Notes: generated by a model from the sequence alone, not told the origin. 64,000 nucleotides of DNA from CAZKSN01 sp964555585 (GCA_964555585.1 CAZKSN010000003.1:1-64000), one strand, 5' to 3'; counted from the stretch's first letter, positions 33,580 through 43,513 are shown. A program made the numbers and translations.

Positions 33580-35667
33580 TTAATAAAATATAGGTCTAGA
33601 TTCTTTTGTTCTAAAATATGAATCATCTGTCCAGTTAGGATTTGCTGTAGTTGACCAACCACTTGTGGTTACTGTAGAAGTAGTATTGTAAAAATCAAAA
33701 CGATATGTTGCAGTACTATTACCAGTAGGAAACCAATTTGTTTCTCCACTTGCAGCAAAACTTGAACCGGGATAATAATAATTTACGTAGTCATAACTAC
33801 CAGATTTTCTTGCTTGAAAACGATACCAATATATTCTTCCATTTAAATACTTTTCAGTTGTATATCTTCTTCCTATATAAGTAATCATATCAGAAAATGC
33901 AAAACGATAAGAACTTCCTGTTTTACCTTTATATACATCATCTATATATAAACTATATCCTCTATCAGCATCTGTTCCTCCTTGAATTCTAATTCTAAAA
34001 TATGTATTAGTCGATAAAGAACAGCTATATGCATAGTCAAAATAGACTTTACCATTATACTTTGAAAATAATGTGACCTTTTGTGTTGCGGCATTATACC
34101 ATAACGCAAATCTATTATTACTGTCTGAATATGCATCAAAGAAATAAAAATCAGATGAAACAGAATTAAGATATACTCCAGCTTCAAATACATAAGGAGT
34201 AGTACCACTGTCCATAAATATTCCGTATATACCTGTTGTTCCATTTCTTAAATAAGAAGAACTACCGTTAAATGAAACATATTTATCTGTGTATCGATAT
34301 TCCATATTTCTAGTAATAGTTGCTTGAGTAGAATTTGTATTTCCAGCTGCATCTGTAGCCGTAAAAGTATATTGAGTAGTCGCTGCAGGTTTAGCTGATA
34401 CTGTTGGAGTACAAGATGTAATAGCTGAATTTGCATCACTACAACTTGGAGTTAAAGTTACATTTCCTGTGGTCCATATTCCTGGACTTCTTGCTACTGA
34501 AATACTTGGTGGAGTATTATCCATGTTAAATACATTCGTTCTGGTTATTATTGTATTACCTACTGAATCTTTTGCAATAATCCATAAATAATAACTTCCA
34601 GTTGGAGTACTACCACTAATAGCTGGAGTAGAAATAGTTGATCCATTAATAAATGTTGTACTAAATGAAGCTTCAGAAGGAGTACTTGTATTTGTTGTCC
34701 ATTGATATTTTAAACTACTTGTATTCACAGAACTATTTACATCACTTACTGTTACTGTAGTACTTCTATTTTTAGCATAAGTAGAATTTCCATTCATACT
34801 AAATTCAACAGTAGGTACTACATCATCAACAACAGTTACTGTTCTTGTAACTTCAGCAGATATTCCAGTACTATCTTCAACACTATAAACCAAGATATAA
34901 GTATCTGGTACAGAACTATTAACTGAACCAGTAATTACAATATCATCAGTTATCTCACCGTCTATTAAACTATACGCAACAGCACCCAGTTCCACATAAG
35001 CACCACTTGATATATTATGAGTTAATTCACTTAAACCAACCAATTCAATTGTCGGAGGTTCATAAACAACAAAAACAGTTCTTTCAACACTAGAACTTAA
35101 ACCATTAGAACTTGTTACACTATAATTTAAAACATAAGTTCCAGTTACTAATGGATTTACTGAACCACTTACATTTATTCTATTTGTAATATCTCCATCA
35201 ATAGTACTAAAAGCTGTTGCTCCTTGTTCTGTATATACTCCATTTGAAACATAAATTTGACTTGCTCCAACTAATTCTATTGAAGGAGGAATTAAATAAT
35301 CTTCATCTCTGAATTGATATGTTAAAGTTTCATCAGAATTTTGAATTACATTAACAAAATAATCACTTGGTATATCTTCTTCTGTTATAGGATTTACTAA
35401 ATTCCAATCAATAAACCCTGCTTCTTGTAATTCTCCTACCTTAATATTAATAAAACCATTTGTTTTTAATTCTGAATACAAATCATTGTTAGATTCAACA
35501 TATACTTTTGAAACCTCAATTATTTGTTCAGTCATCATATTATATTTATTTTCTTTACTTTCTTGTAAAGTACTTATAAAAACAACAATTCCGGCTCCAC
35601 CTAACATACTTAAAATTAGAATAATAACTAATAATTCAAATAATGTGAAACCTTTCTTTTTTATCAT
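33580..35667 (-). CDS. Pseudopilin-type surface protein with Ig-like and LamG-like domains
   Basis: This 695-residue protein starts at the ATG at 35665-35667 (GGAGGTG upstream). A type IV prepilin signal (KKKGFTLFELL, hydrophobic helix to about 30) is followed by a short pilin stem. Two HYR/DUF5011-like repeats follow (IELVGASQIYVSNGVYTEQG near 140 and IELVGLSELTHN near 215). Then come a Ser/Thr-rich Ig-like region (about 285-460) and a LamG/concanavalin-type domain (from YVSFNGSSSYLRNG near 470). It is probably anchored via pilin assembly and displays a sugar- or protein-binding head. Confidence 0.8.
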   Translation of the reverse strand: MIKKKGFTLFELLVIILILSMLGGAGIVVFISTLQESKENKYNMMTEQIIEVSKVYVESNNDLYSELKTNGFINIKVGELQEAGFIDWNLVNPITEEDIPSDYFVNVIQNSDETLTYQFRDEDYLIPPSIELVGASQIYVSNGVYTEQGATAFSTIDGDITNRINVSGSVNPLVTGTYVLNYSVTSSNGLSSSVERTVFVVYEPPTIELVGLSELTHNISSGAYVELGAVAYSLIDGEITDDIVITGSVNSSVPDTYILVYSVEDSTGISAEVTRTVTVVDDVVPTVEFSMNGNSTYAKNRSTTVTVSDVNSSVNTSSLKYQWTTNTSTPSEASFSTTFINGSTISTPAISGSTPTGSYYLWIIAKDSVGNTIITRTNVFNMDNTPPSISVARSPGIWTTGNVTLTPSCSDANSAITSCTPTVSAKPAATTQYTFTATDAAGNTNSTQATITRNMEYRYTDKYVSFNGSSSYLRNGTTGIYGIFMDSGTTPYVFEAGVYLNSVSSDFYFFDAYSDSNNRFALWYNAATQKVTLFSKYNGKVYFDYAYSCSLSTNTYFRIRIQGGTDADRGYSLYIDDVYKGKTGSSYRFAFSDMITYIGRRYTTEKYLNGRIYWYRFQARKSGSYDYVNYYYPGSSFAASGETNWFPTGNSTATYRFDFYNTTSTVTTSGWSTTANPNWTDDSYFRTKESRPIFY

Positions 35668-35787
35668 TCTTATATTCACCTCCATTAGTTTATCATATTT
35701 TCAACTTTTTTGAATTAAATAATGATAAACTTTTTTTTAAACTCTCATCTATTTTAATTTTAACACATAATAAATTAAAATAAAATA

Positions 35788-37740
35788 CTATTCTTCAATA
35801 GATAGTTCAAACATAATATCTCTTAACTCCATAGCTCTTTCAAAATTCAATTCTTTAGCAGCTTGTCTCATTTCTTTTTCTATATCAAAAATCATTTTTT
35901 GTTTCTCTTGCTTATTCTTAGGTTTATCTGGTTTAATTTTTTCTATAAATTCATTAGTTATTAAATCTCTAATTTCTTTTTTAATCGTCATTGGAATTAT
36001 ATTGTTTTTTAAATTATATTCTTCTTGAATATTTCTTCTTCTTTTCGTTTCTTCAATTGCAGTTTTCATAGCATCACTTATTACATCTGCATACATAATA
36101 ACATGTCCATTTTTATTTCTGGCACATCTTCCTATTGTTTGGATTAAACTTCTTGAACTTCTTAAAAATCCTTGTTTATCTGCATCTAAAATACATATTA
36201 AAGATACTTCAGGAACATCTATTCCTTCTCTTAAAAGATTGATTCCTACTATTACATCAACCTTTCCCAGTCTCAAATTTCTAATAATATTCAGTCTTTC
36301 CAAGGTTTTTATTTCATTATGCAGATATGCCACTTTTATACCCATATCCTTTAAATAATTGGTTAGCTCCTCACTCATTCTTATTGTAAGTGTAGTTATC
36401 AGTATTCTTTCATTATTTTTAACTCTCTCTTTAATTTCATGAATTATATCATCTATTTGACCTGATGAAGGCTTAATTTCAATAGTGGGATCCAACAACC
36501 CTGTAGGTCTTATTACCTGTTCAACAAATTTATTATTAACTAAAGTTAATTCATAATCTCCAGGGGTTGCAGAAACATATATAACCTGATTTATTTTCTT
36601 CTCAAATTCCTCAAATCTTAAAGGTCTGTTATCCATTGCACTTGGCAATCTAAATCCATAATCAACCAGTGTCTGCTTTCTTTGCCTGTCTCCGTTATAC
36701 ATTCCCCTTACCTGCGGCATTGTAACATGAGATTCATCAATTACCAGTAAAAAATCTTTAGGAAAAAAATCTATTAATGTGGTTGGAGTTTCTCCTTCTT
36801 CTCTTAAAGATAAATGTCTTGAATAATTTTCTATTCCATGACAAAATCCAGTTTCAGAAAGCATCTCCAAATCATAATTAGTTCTCTCTTTCAATCTTTG
36901 AGCTTCCAATAACTTTCCTTCAGAATTCAATACTTTTAGTCTTTCTTCTAACTCTTTTCTAATTCTCTTTATTGATTCCTGCAGCTTTTCCGGACTAGTT
37001 ACAAAATGAGATGCAGGAAATACTGTAATAGTTTTTTTATCATTTAAAATTTGACCAGTTAATACATCAAATTCACTTATTCTTTCAACTTCATCACCAA
37101 ACAGTTCAATTCTTATCCCATTCTTTCTTTCATAAGCAGGTATTATTTCAATAGTATCCCCCTTGGCTCTGAAAGTTCCTCTTGTAAAATCATTAACACT
37201 TCTTTCATAAAGCATATCTATTAGCTTTTCAAGTATCTTATTTCTTTCTATTTTATCATTAACATTTAATATCAGCATTTTGTTTCTATACTCTTCCACT
37301 TCACCAATGCTGTAAATACAGGATACTGAAGCCACCACAATTACATCTCTATCTTTAATTAAAGCGGCAGTCGCTGAATGTCTTAATTCATCTATTTCGT
37401 CATTTATTGATGAATCTTTCTCTATGTATAAATCCTTACTGGGAACGTATGCCTCAGGCTGATAATAATCATAGTAGGATACAAAATATTCTACTCTGTT
37501 ATTTGGAAACAGTTCTTTGAATTCACTGTATAACTGACCTGCCAAAGTTTTATTGTGTGCCAAAACTAAAGTTGGCTTATTAACATTTTTTATTACATTA
37601 GCAATAGTAAAAGTTTTACCAGTTCCAGTGGCTCCCAATAAAACTTGATGTTTAGTGTTGGAATTTATACCAATTGTTAATTCATTTATTGCTTTAGGTT
37701 GATCTCCATTAGGAGAGTATTCACTTTTTAAAGAAAACAT
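35788..37740 (-). CDS. uvrB: Excinuclease ABC subunit B
   Basis: This is the nucleotide-excision-repair damage-verification helicase. From the ATG at 37738-37740 (GGTGA upstream) it has 650 residues. Walker A GATGTGKT is near 38. The beta-hairpin region is YYDYYQPEAYVP near 90, and motif II is VIDESH near 332. SATPGDYE, the RSSRSLIQTIGRCARN motif VI and a C-terminal UVR domain (FDIEKEMRQAAKELNFERA) follow. It stands alone; uvrA is not adjacent. No LexA-like box was seen upstream. Confidence 0.97.
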   Translation of the reverse strand: MFSLKSEYSPNGDQPKAINELTIGINSNTKHQVLLGATGTGKTFTIANVIKNVNKPTLVLAHNKTLAGQLYSEFKELFPNNRVEYFVSYYDYYQPEAYVPSKDLYIEKDSSINDEIDELRHSATAALIKDRDVIVVASVSCIYSIGEVEEYRNKMLILNVNDKIERNKILEKLIDMLYERSVNDFTRGTFRAKGDTIEIIPAYERKNGIRIELFGDEVERISEFDVLTGQILNDKKTITVFPASHFVTSPEKLQESIKRIRKELEERLKVLNSEGKLLEAQRLKERTNYDLEMLSETGFCHGIENYSRHLSLREEGETPTTLIDFFPKDFLLVIDESHVTMPQVRGMYNGDRQRKQTLVDYGFRLPSAMDNRPLRFEEFEKKINQVIYVSATPGDYELTLVNNKFVEQVIRPTGLLDPTIEIKPSSGQIDDIIHEIKERVKNNERILITTLTIRMSEELTNYLKDMGIKVAYLHNEIKTLERLNIIRNLRLGKVDVIVGINLLREGIDVPEVSLICILDADKQGFLRSSRSLIQTIGRCARNKNGHVIMYADVISDAMKTAIEETKRRRNIQEEYNLKNNIIPMTIKKEIRDLITNEFIEKIKPDKPKNKQEKQKMIFDIEKEMRQAAKELNFERAMELRDIMFELSIEE

Positions 37741-37861
37741 AACATTCACCATTATTATTTTACCATCATTATCAATCTTTTAATAATATATTTTAAAATT
37801 TAGATTTACAAATGACAATTTTTGTAATATTATATATAGCATTATTAGGAGGAAGCTCATC

Positions 37862-38627
37862 ATGAGTGAAATTAAGGTAAAAGTTTTAGGAACAGTAACT
37901 CCTTATTGCACAGAATTTCATAATTGTCCAGGATTTCTGATTTATGTAAATGGAAAAAAGATAATGCTTGATTGCGGTAATGGTATTACAGGTCAAATGA
38001 GTATGCCAAATGATTTGAAGAATCTCAATGTCATTATCTCTCATTTACATTTTGATCATTATGGAGAACTAAGTGCTCTTATTGGAGCAATACATGCATG
38101 TAAAAAAGCAGGTATTTATTATGGAAATACAAATTATTTTATTCCAAGAATATTTCAGGATGATATAGAATGTCAATATATAAGACATATTATCGGAAAT
38201 TCAGCAAACAGCAATATAACAGAATATAATGAAAATTCATTAAATATTATAAAAGGTATAAATATTAGCTTTATCAAGAATTATCATTCAATCACCACTT
38301 ATTGTACAAAAATAGAAAATGATGGTGTAAGTCTTGTTTATACTTCAGATACCGGAAATAAAAATATTGAAAAACTGANNNNNNNNNNATAAATCAGACT
38401 TATTAATTTGTGACTCAACCTTTATAAAAGATAAGTGTAAGAATTCTCCTACACATCTTCATGCTCATGAAGCGGCAATTTTAGCAAAAGAGGCAAAAGT
38501 CAATAAACTGCTGTTAACTCATTTTTTATCTGGAACTGATAAGCAGAAGTACGTTGATGAGGCCAGAGAAATATTTGAGAATGTTGAAGCTGCAGAGGAA
38601 GGAATGATTCTGACATTATCTAGATAG
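37862..38627 (+). CDS. Metallo-beta-lactamase-fold hydrolase, interrupted by an assembly gap
   Basis: The first part (ATG 37862, AGGAGG upstream) encodes an MBL-fold protein of the RNase Z/YhfI type, with the zinc motif SHLHFDHYGE near residue 60, NYHSITTY and YTSDTGN. A run of ten N at 38379-38388 follows. After the gap a different frame continues as SDLLICDSTF, HLHAHEAA and LLLTHFLSG, to the TAG at 38625-38627. The two parts clearly belong to one gene of about 255 codons. The frame offset shows that the N-run length is not the true gap length. Confidence 0.85.
38379..38388. other. Assembly gap (10 N)
   Basis: Ten ambiguous bases interrupt the metallo-hydrolase gene. The reading frames before and after do not agree with a 10-base gap, so it is a placeholder or a misjoined overlap. 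Confidence 0.99.
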
Positions 38628-40151
38628 ATTATTGTTTATAAAATTATCAATATTTATATATATATTATCTATTGCATTATTAACTGTTTCAGCAAATGTT
38701 TTTCCATAATTTACAAACAATTGAAAAAATTTTTTTGGCAATACTCTTCTCATCAGCAATTCTTTTTCTTTTTTTATTTCCTGATTATCAGTCTGCATTG
38801 ATTTTAAATCTTTATATTCTTTTATTAAATTCTTAAAACTTAAAATTCTTTTATTTAATAGCCCATTGTAAACATTTAATGTCTTATATAAATAAGATAA
38901 GTTTCTTTTCATACCAAAAACATCTGCAGTTTGTAGTAAGATACGTGGATTTTCCCTCATTTGCTTTTCAGCAAGTATATTATTTTCACTTTCAATAATT
39001 ATCTGTTCTTTTAAACTTTTTATTTGTTCTAATGCTTCATGTTTTTCTATCAATATTTCTGATGAAGTTTTTTTTCTATATTTTTTTAAAGAATCATCAT
39101 ATACATATTCCAATTCAAGTATAGGAAACATAGTAATTACATCATTATTCTTCTCTGCATAATTATCAAATGCTTCATCTAAAGTTAAATTTTTTTCAGG
39201 CACTCTTTCATTCTTTTTTACTTTTCTTAAATTTTGTTCTCCATCTTTCTTAGCTTTAGAAAACTCTAAAGCATTTATTTTTAACATTTCCTTAGCTTTT
39301 AATGGACATAATTGTTTAATATAATTATATGCCATAGCTTGTCCATAAATTCTTGCATCAATTTCATCTTTTTGATATTGATAATTGAAGTTATTACTTG
39401 AAATATTGACTGTTTTTAAAACATTTTCTTTAATAATCTGTAAAAGTTTGTAACTTATTTCTTTATTTTCAATACTTCTATCAATAAAGCCATGTCTAAT
39501 TTCATGAAAAATAGTATTAAAAATATTTGTATATCGGGTATTAATATTTAAATTCAACACTTCATTTCCTAAAACAACCACTTTATGATTAAAATAATAA
39601 CGTCCATCAGCTCCTATATTTTTTTCTGCAATATAGGCTGTAAAATCATCACCTTTTGTTTTTAATATTTCTTCTATTAATAATTTTATACAGAATTTAT
39701 AATTTTCTTTATCTGTAATTTTATAATCTTCATTTAATACATGTTTAAAATAATAATTTGCAAAATCTAAAGGTATCATATTTCCAAAACAAGCTCTAAC
39801 ATTTTGATACATTTTTTCAAACTCCTGCTGACTTAAAATAATATCTTCATCTATAATCTGTCTATAATTATTTATTATCTTAATAGATACATAGAGCTCT
39901 TCAGAATAATTTATATTTTTAAAAAATTCATACTTAATATTTTCATCTATAGAATTACAATCACAAAAAAAATTAACAATAAAATAATAATCTTTTAATA
40001 CTAAATGATTCAATTCCCTATCAGCTGTCATCTTGGTGGATAAAAAATCACTTAATTCTAATATTCTATCATCATCAGGAACAAGAGTTCCATAAACATA
40101 GTCATAAAACAAATCATCAACGAGATTCTGAAAATATTCTCTATCCCTCAT
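38616..40151 (-). CDS. Putative zincin metallopeptidase of unknown family
   Basis: This 511-residue cytosolic-type protein is not recognised. It contains FHEIRHGFID near 221, a good HExxH zinc motif inside a helix. DEIDARIYG lies about 45 residues later, and its Glu could be the third ligand of a gluzincin. The C-terminal 150 residues are long charged helices. I chose the ATG at 40149-40151 (AAGGA eight bases upstream); 40157 is an alternative. It overlaps the preceding 66-residue gene. No secretion signal is visible. Confidence 0.65.
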   Translation of the reverse strand: MRDREYFQNLVDDLFYDYVYGTLVPDDDRILELSDFLSTKMTADRELNHLVLKDYYFIVNFFCDCNSIDENIKYEFFKNINYSEELYVSIKIINNYRQIIDEDIILSQQEFEKMYQNVRACFGNMIPLDFANYYFKHVLNEDYKITDKENYKFCIKLLIEEILKTKGDDFTAYIAEKNIGADGRYYFNHKVVVLGNEVLNLNINTRYTNIFNTIFHEIRHGFIDRSIENKEISYKLLQIIKENVLKTVNISSNNFNYQYQKDEIDARIYGQAMAYNYIKQLCPLKAKEMLKINALEFSKAKKDGEQNLRKVKKNERVPEKNLTLDEAFDNYAEKNNDVITMFPILELEYVYDDSLKKYRKKTSSEILIEKHEALEQIKSLKEQIIIESENNILAEKQMRENPRILLQTADVFGMKRNLSYLYKTLNVYNGLLNKRILSFKNLIKEYKDLKSMQTDNQEIKKEKELLMRRVLPKKFFQLFVNYGKTFAETVNNAIDNIYINIDNFINNNLSR

Positions 40152-40341
40152 ATTCATTTTCCTTAATTCTTTTTAAAAGATTCTCTCCTATTTGAGAATA
40201 TTCTTCTATTGATTCAATATTTCCGTTTTTTATTGCCTCTTTTAACAAGTTACTTATTACGATTAATTCTTCTTCATCTGATGAAGAAGTATCTACATTG
40301 ACTAAAGATTCAATATCAATTTGATTTTTTCTTTCTTTCAT
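40141..40341 (-). CDS. Small acidic hypothetical protein
   Basis: This 66-residue helical protein is rich in Glu, Ser and Ile (SSSDEEELIVISNLLKEAI). It has a GAGGT site before the ATG, lies 19 bases after truA and overlaps the start of the putative metallopeptidase gene. Translational coupling and a partner role, for example inhibitor or adaptor, are conceivable but not shown. Confidence 0.6.
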   Translation of the reverse strand: MKERKNQIDIESLVNVDTSSSDEEELIVISNLLKEAIKNGNIESIEEYSQIGENLLKRIKENEYEG

Positions 40342-40360
40342 AGGTTACCTCTATAATAAA

Positions 40361-41089
40361 TTATAGCATATAATCAATTTTATTTAAATAAAGTCCTACA
40401 GAAGATGCTGTAAATGAATTCTTTCTTCTATCTTCGCTTTTAAATATATTACTTATTTCTTCTATACTTTTTTTACCTTCATTTATTTCTAACAATAATC
40501 CTATAATTATTCTTATCATATATCTTAAAAAGCCCTTAGATTTTATATAAATAAAAATATAATTGTCTTTTTTTTGTATTTTTATAAAATTAATAGTTCT
40601 AATATAATCTTCTTTTGTATTATCTGAGGTAAAAGCTTTAAAATTATGAGTTCCCTTAATTAACTTAGCTGCCTTTTTTAATAATTTAACATTTATTTTT
40701 TTATTGTATTGCAGTACATAGTCTTTTTCTACTGGATTATACTCTCCAGTATTTATTTTATAAATATATTCCTTTTGTTTTACATTATATCTGGCATGAA
40801 ACTCAGAGTCTACTGTTTTAATATTCTTTATATGTATTGATTTATCAATTAAAGAATTCATTGAATGTTTTAATTTTTTTACATCAAACTCTTTTGCTTC
40901 AAAATGAGCATATTGATCATTTGCATGTACTCCTCTGTCAGTTCTAGAAGCTCCTATTATTTTTATTTTAGTATTAAATATCATACTTAATACTCTCTCA
41001 ACTTCATTAGCTACTGTAATATTATTTTTTTGAGACTGAAAACCATAAAATTTACTTCCATCATAACTCATATTTAATAAATATTTCAT
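40361..41089 (-). CDS. truA: tRNA pseudouridine synthase A
   Basis: This 242-residue enzyme makes pseudouridine at positions 38-40 of the tRNA anticodon arm. The catalytic Asp is in SRTDRGVHA near 55-60. YDGSKFYGFQ begins the protein, and FLRYMIRIIIG lies near 185. The length and motifs are standard. Its ATG overlaps the ecfT stop (ATGA). The ecfA-ecfA-ecfT-truA order is the common Bacillota arrangement. Confidence 0.96.
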   Translation of the reverse strand: MKYLLNMSYDGSKFYGFQSQKNNITVANEVERVLSMIFNTKIKIIGASRTDRGVHANDQYAHFEAKEFDVKKLKHSMNSLIDKSIHIKNIKTVDSEFHARYNVKQKEYIYKINTGEYNPVEKDYVLQYNKKINVKLLKKAAKLIKGTHNFKAFTSDNTKEDYIRTINFIKIQKKDNYIFIYIKSKGFLRYMIRIIIGLLLEINEGKKSIEEISNIFKSEDRRKNSFTASSVGLYLNKIDYML

Positions 41090-41847
41090 AAACTTATCAA
41101 TCCCTTTTCTATAACATAGCCTATAAGAAGCACTATATGAAATGAAAATAATGCAAAGTCATAAAAACCTATATAATTTACTCTTAAATTAGATCTTTTC
41201 TTTCTAATATTGAATAATCTTAAATTACTAACCTCTGAAATATTTCTCAATTTATATCTTGTTATTCTAAAGGTATTTTTTAAAGTGGCTCCAACAGCAT
41301 ATATCTTGCCAATAATATCTGAATGATTATAATCTATTCCTCTACTTGCCTGAGTCTTTAATATTTTATATTCCGTTGTAATAAGAAGCGGAAAGAACTT
41401 TATTATATTAACCAACGATAAAGCCAATCTTTTCAAATTGAAGTTCAATATATTAAATGGATACAGTAAATTTTCAATTCCATAAATTAGTTCACTGGAA
41501 CTGGTTGTGAAAATAATAATATTTAAATATTCAATAATTATTATTATTTTCATAAAAATCACTAAAGATAATTCTAAAGAAAATGATAAAGCTGCGAATA
41601 AGAAAAGTAAAAATATTAAAATAAATCTTAAACTATATAATGAATTAAAATAAAATTTTATTGGAACATTGCTGAAAAGCATCATTATAAAAATTAAAGC
41701 CAGATTAAATGAATGAAGTTCCAGTGAATTTGTTCCTATTAAAATAATTAAAGAAATTAAAAAACATAAGAATTTTATTATGGGATTTACTTTATGAAGT
41801 GAACTGTTAACAGGATAAAAATCCCCAAAAGAGTTTCTAGAAAACAT
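41086..41847 (-). CDS. ecfT: ECF transporter transmembrane subunit EcfT
   Basis: This 253-residue membrane protein is the coupling subunit of energy-coupling-factor vitamin transporters. About five hydrophobic helices are visible, with the coupling region QASRGIDY near 172 (first Ala-Arg-Gly-type motif). The second coupling motif is altered (SNLRLFN near 207 where relatives have xARG/RGY). An AAGGGGG site precedes the ATG, which overlaps the end of the upstream ecfA. The substrate-binding S component is not in this window. Confidence 0.9.
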   Translation of the reverse strand: MFSRNSFGDFYPVNSSLHKVNPIIKFLCFLISLIILIGTNSLELHSFNLALIFIMMLFSNVPIKFYFNSLYSLRFILIFLLFLFAALSFSLELSLVIFMKIIIIIEYLNIIIFTTSSSELIYGIENLLYPFNILNFNLKRLALSLVNIIKFFPLLITTEYKILKTQASRGIDYNHSDIIGKIYAVGATLKNTFRITRYKLRNISEVSNLRLFNIRKKRSNLRVNYIGFYDFALFSFHIVLLIGYVIEKGLISL

Positions 41848-42682
41848 TTCTGTATACCCCCTTTATTAAATCTTTTATATCTTTATAATTTTCCAATTTT
41901 ATATTTGTTTCCTTTTTTACCATTTTAATAAAATCAATTATCTTTGGTACTTCTAAATCTAAATCTTTTAATAATTCAGTATCAAGAAAAATATTTCTAT
42001 CTCCTTCAGACACTATCCTTGTCTTGTCCATAAGATAGACATAATCTGCCAAAGGATAAATAAAGTTTGAATCTCTGCTTAAAATAATGATAATTTTATT
42101 ATATTTCTCTTTCAGCAATTTCAACAATCTGCTTAAATCTTTCTTTTCTCTGTAGTTAAGCCCTATTGTGGGTTCATCCAGTATTATTATTTTTGGATTA
42201 TAAACAATTATTGCTGCTAAAGCTACTTTTTTTGCTTCAGTCAAGCTCAATTCAAGAGGATTTTTCTTTAAATAACTTTCATCCAATCCTACAAGTCTTA
42301 ATGCGTCAGTAGCTCTGTATTTTATTTTTTCCAATTTATATTTAAAATACTTCAAACCGAACTCTATTTCTTTTTCCACTGTCTTATTAAAAAACATTTC
42401 AAAAGGATTTTTAAATGAATATCCAACCATGAATCTCAACTTATTTATATTCCTTATTTTTTTTCCGTTATTTATAAAATTACCTACTTTAACATATCCG
42501 CTAGTAGGCATTATTAAAGCATCTATCAGTTCTCCAATACATGATTTACCGCTATTGGAGTTTCCAAAGAATGAATATATTCCAGGAGTATTTATTTCAA
42601 AGCTTATATCATTCAATATGGTTTTTTCTAAAGGAGTTTTACTGTTTATTTTAAAACCAGCATTCTTAAATATTATTTCCAT
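41837..42682 (-). CDS. ecfA2: ECF transporter ATPase EcfA (His-switch altered)
   Basis: This 281-residue ABC ATPase has an intact Walker A, GNSNSGKS (near 42), and Walker B, IIILDEPT (near 167). The signature LSGGQ is replaced by LSLTEAKK, and the switch His of the TH-D motif is Arg (LSRDSNF near 201). Such changes would weaken ATP hydrolysis. Its ATG overlaps the upstream ecfA-like gene by 10 bases. The assignment to EcfA2 rather than EcfA1 rests on gene order only. Confidence 0.85.
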   Translation of the reverse strand: MEIIFKNAGFKINSKTPLEKTILNDISFEINTPGIYSFFGNSNSGKSCIGELIDALIMPTSGYVKVGNFINNGKKIRNINKLRFMVGYSFKNPFEMFFNKTVEKEIEFGLKYFKYKLEKIKYRATDALRLVGLDESYLKKNPLELSLTEAKKVALAAIIVYNPKIIILDEPTIGLNYREKKDLSRLLKLLKEKYNKIIIILSRDSNFIYPLADYVYLMDKTRIVSEGDRNIFLDTELLKDLDLEVPKIIDFIKMVKKETNIKLENYKDIKDLIKGVYRNVF

Positions 42683-43443
42683 ATATCATTCACCAGCTTC
42701 TTATTATCCATTTCATATTTTGTAATGATATCATAGTCCATTAAATATTTATTGAGTTCAATAATAAATGGGAGTCCGATTCCAAGCCTTTTCATTATTT
42801 TTTCTTCATTTAATACACTCAATGTTTTACCATCTATAATAATCTTTTCCTTATCACTGACAATTATTCTGTTGCCACATAAACTTTCTTCTACATTACA
42901 TGTGAAATTTAACACTATGTTTTCTTCTTTTACATAATCTTTAAGGTAATCAAATATTAAAACTCTATCTTTATAATCAAGCTCATCCATTACATTATCT
43001 AACACCAATATTTTAGGCTTGCATACTAAAATGCATGCCAGCTTAAGCTTTACTTTATCAGAAACACCTAAACTGTTTGGATCCTTTTCCAGTAAGTGAT
43101 TAATATTAAATTCATTGGAGATTTTTTCAATAAGCATTCTCATTTCATCCTTTTTCTTAGAAAAACTCTCTAATCCAAAAGCTATTTCATCCTTAACTGT
43201 TTCAGCCAAAAAAATATTTAAATGTTTATTTTGAACAAACATGATTTTTCTTCTAATAAAATCTAAATTCTTCTCATTCATTTGAATAGTATCAATACTA
43301 ATAAAATTTCTTTTACTGTAATTTAAAAGTGAATTTACTATTCTATCATTTCCAACTCCAATGAAAGTGACAAAATTTTCTAAATCAGAATCAAATTCAA
43401 AATTTTCTGTATCTCTAAATTCTAAATATTTTATTGCTGACAT
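42673..43443 (-). CDS. EcfA-like ABC protein with lost Walker A and catalytic Glu
   Basis: This 256-residue protein starts at the ATG at 43441-43443 (GGGAG upstream), in the normal ecfA1 position. The Q-loop region (IMFVQNKHLNIFLAETVKDEIAFG) and the overall ABC layout are kept. The P-loop reads FIGVGNDRIVNS with no GK[ST], the signature is SLGVSDKVK, Walker B is ILVLDNVM (catalytic Glu replaced) and the His switch is FTCN. It can hardly bind or hydrolyse ATP normally. It would form a heterodimer with the downstream EcfA. Confidence 0.82.
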   Translation of the reverse strand: MSAIKYLEFRDTENFEFDSDLENFVTFIGVGNDRIVNSLLNYSKRNFISIDTIQMNEKNLDFIRRKIMFVQNKHLNIFLAETVKDEIAFGLESFSKKKDEMRMLIEKISNEFNINHLLEKDPNSLGVSDKVKLKLACILVCKPKILVLDNVMDELDYKDRVLIFDYLKDYVKEENIVLNFTCNVEESLCGNRIIVSDKEKIIIDGKTLSVLNEEKIMKRLGIGLPFIIELNKYLMDYDIITKYEMDNKKLVNDIWK

Positions 43444-43513
43444 AATTTTCTCCCTGCTATATATTATATAATAAGTTTGTTTAGAAATCAAAAAAAATCA
43501 CTTTATAGTGATT

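Noticed and set aside
33942..34439. Minus-strand ORFs of 100 and 63 codons inside the Ig/LamG protein gene
   Set aside because: They are alternative frames of the 695-residue protein, which has a good start and clear domains.
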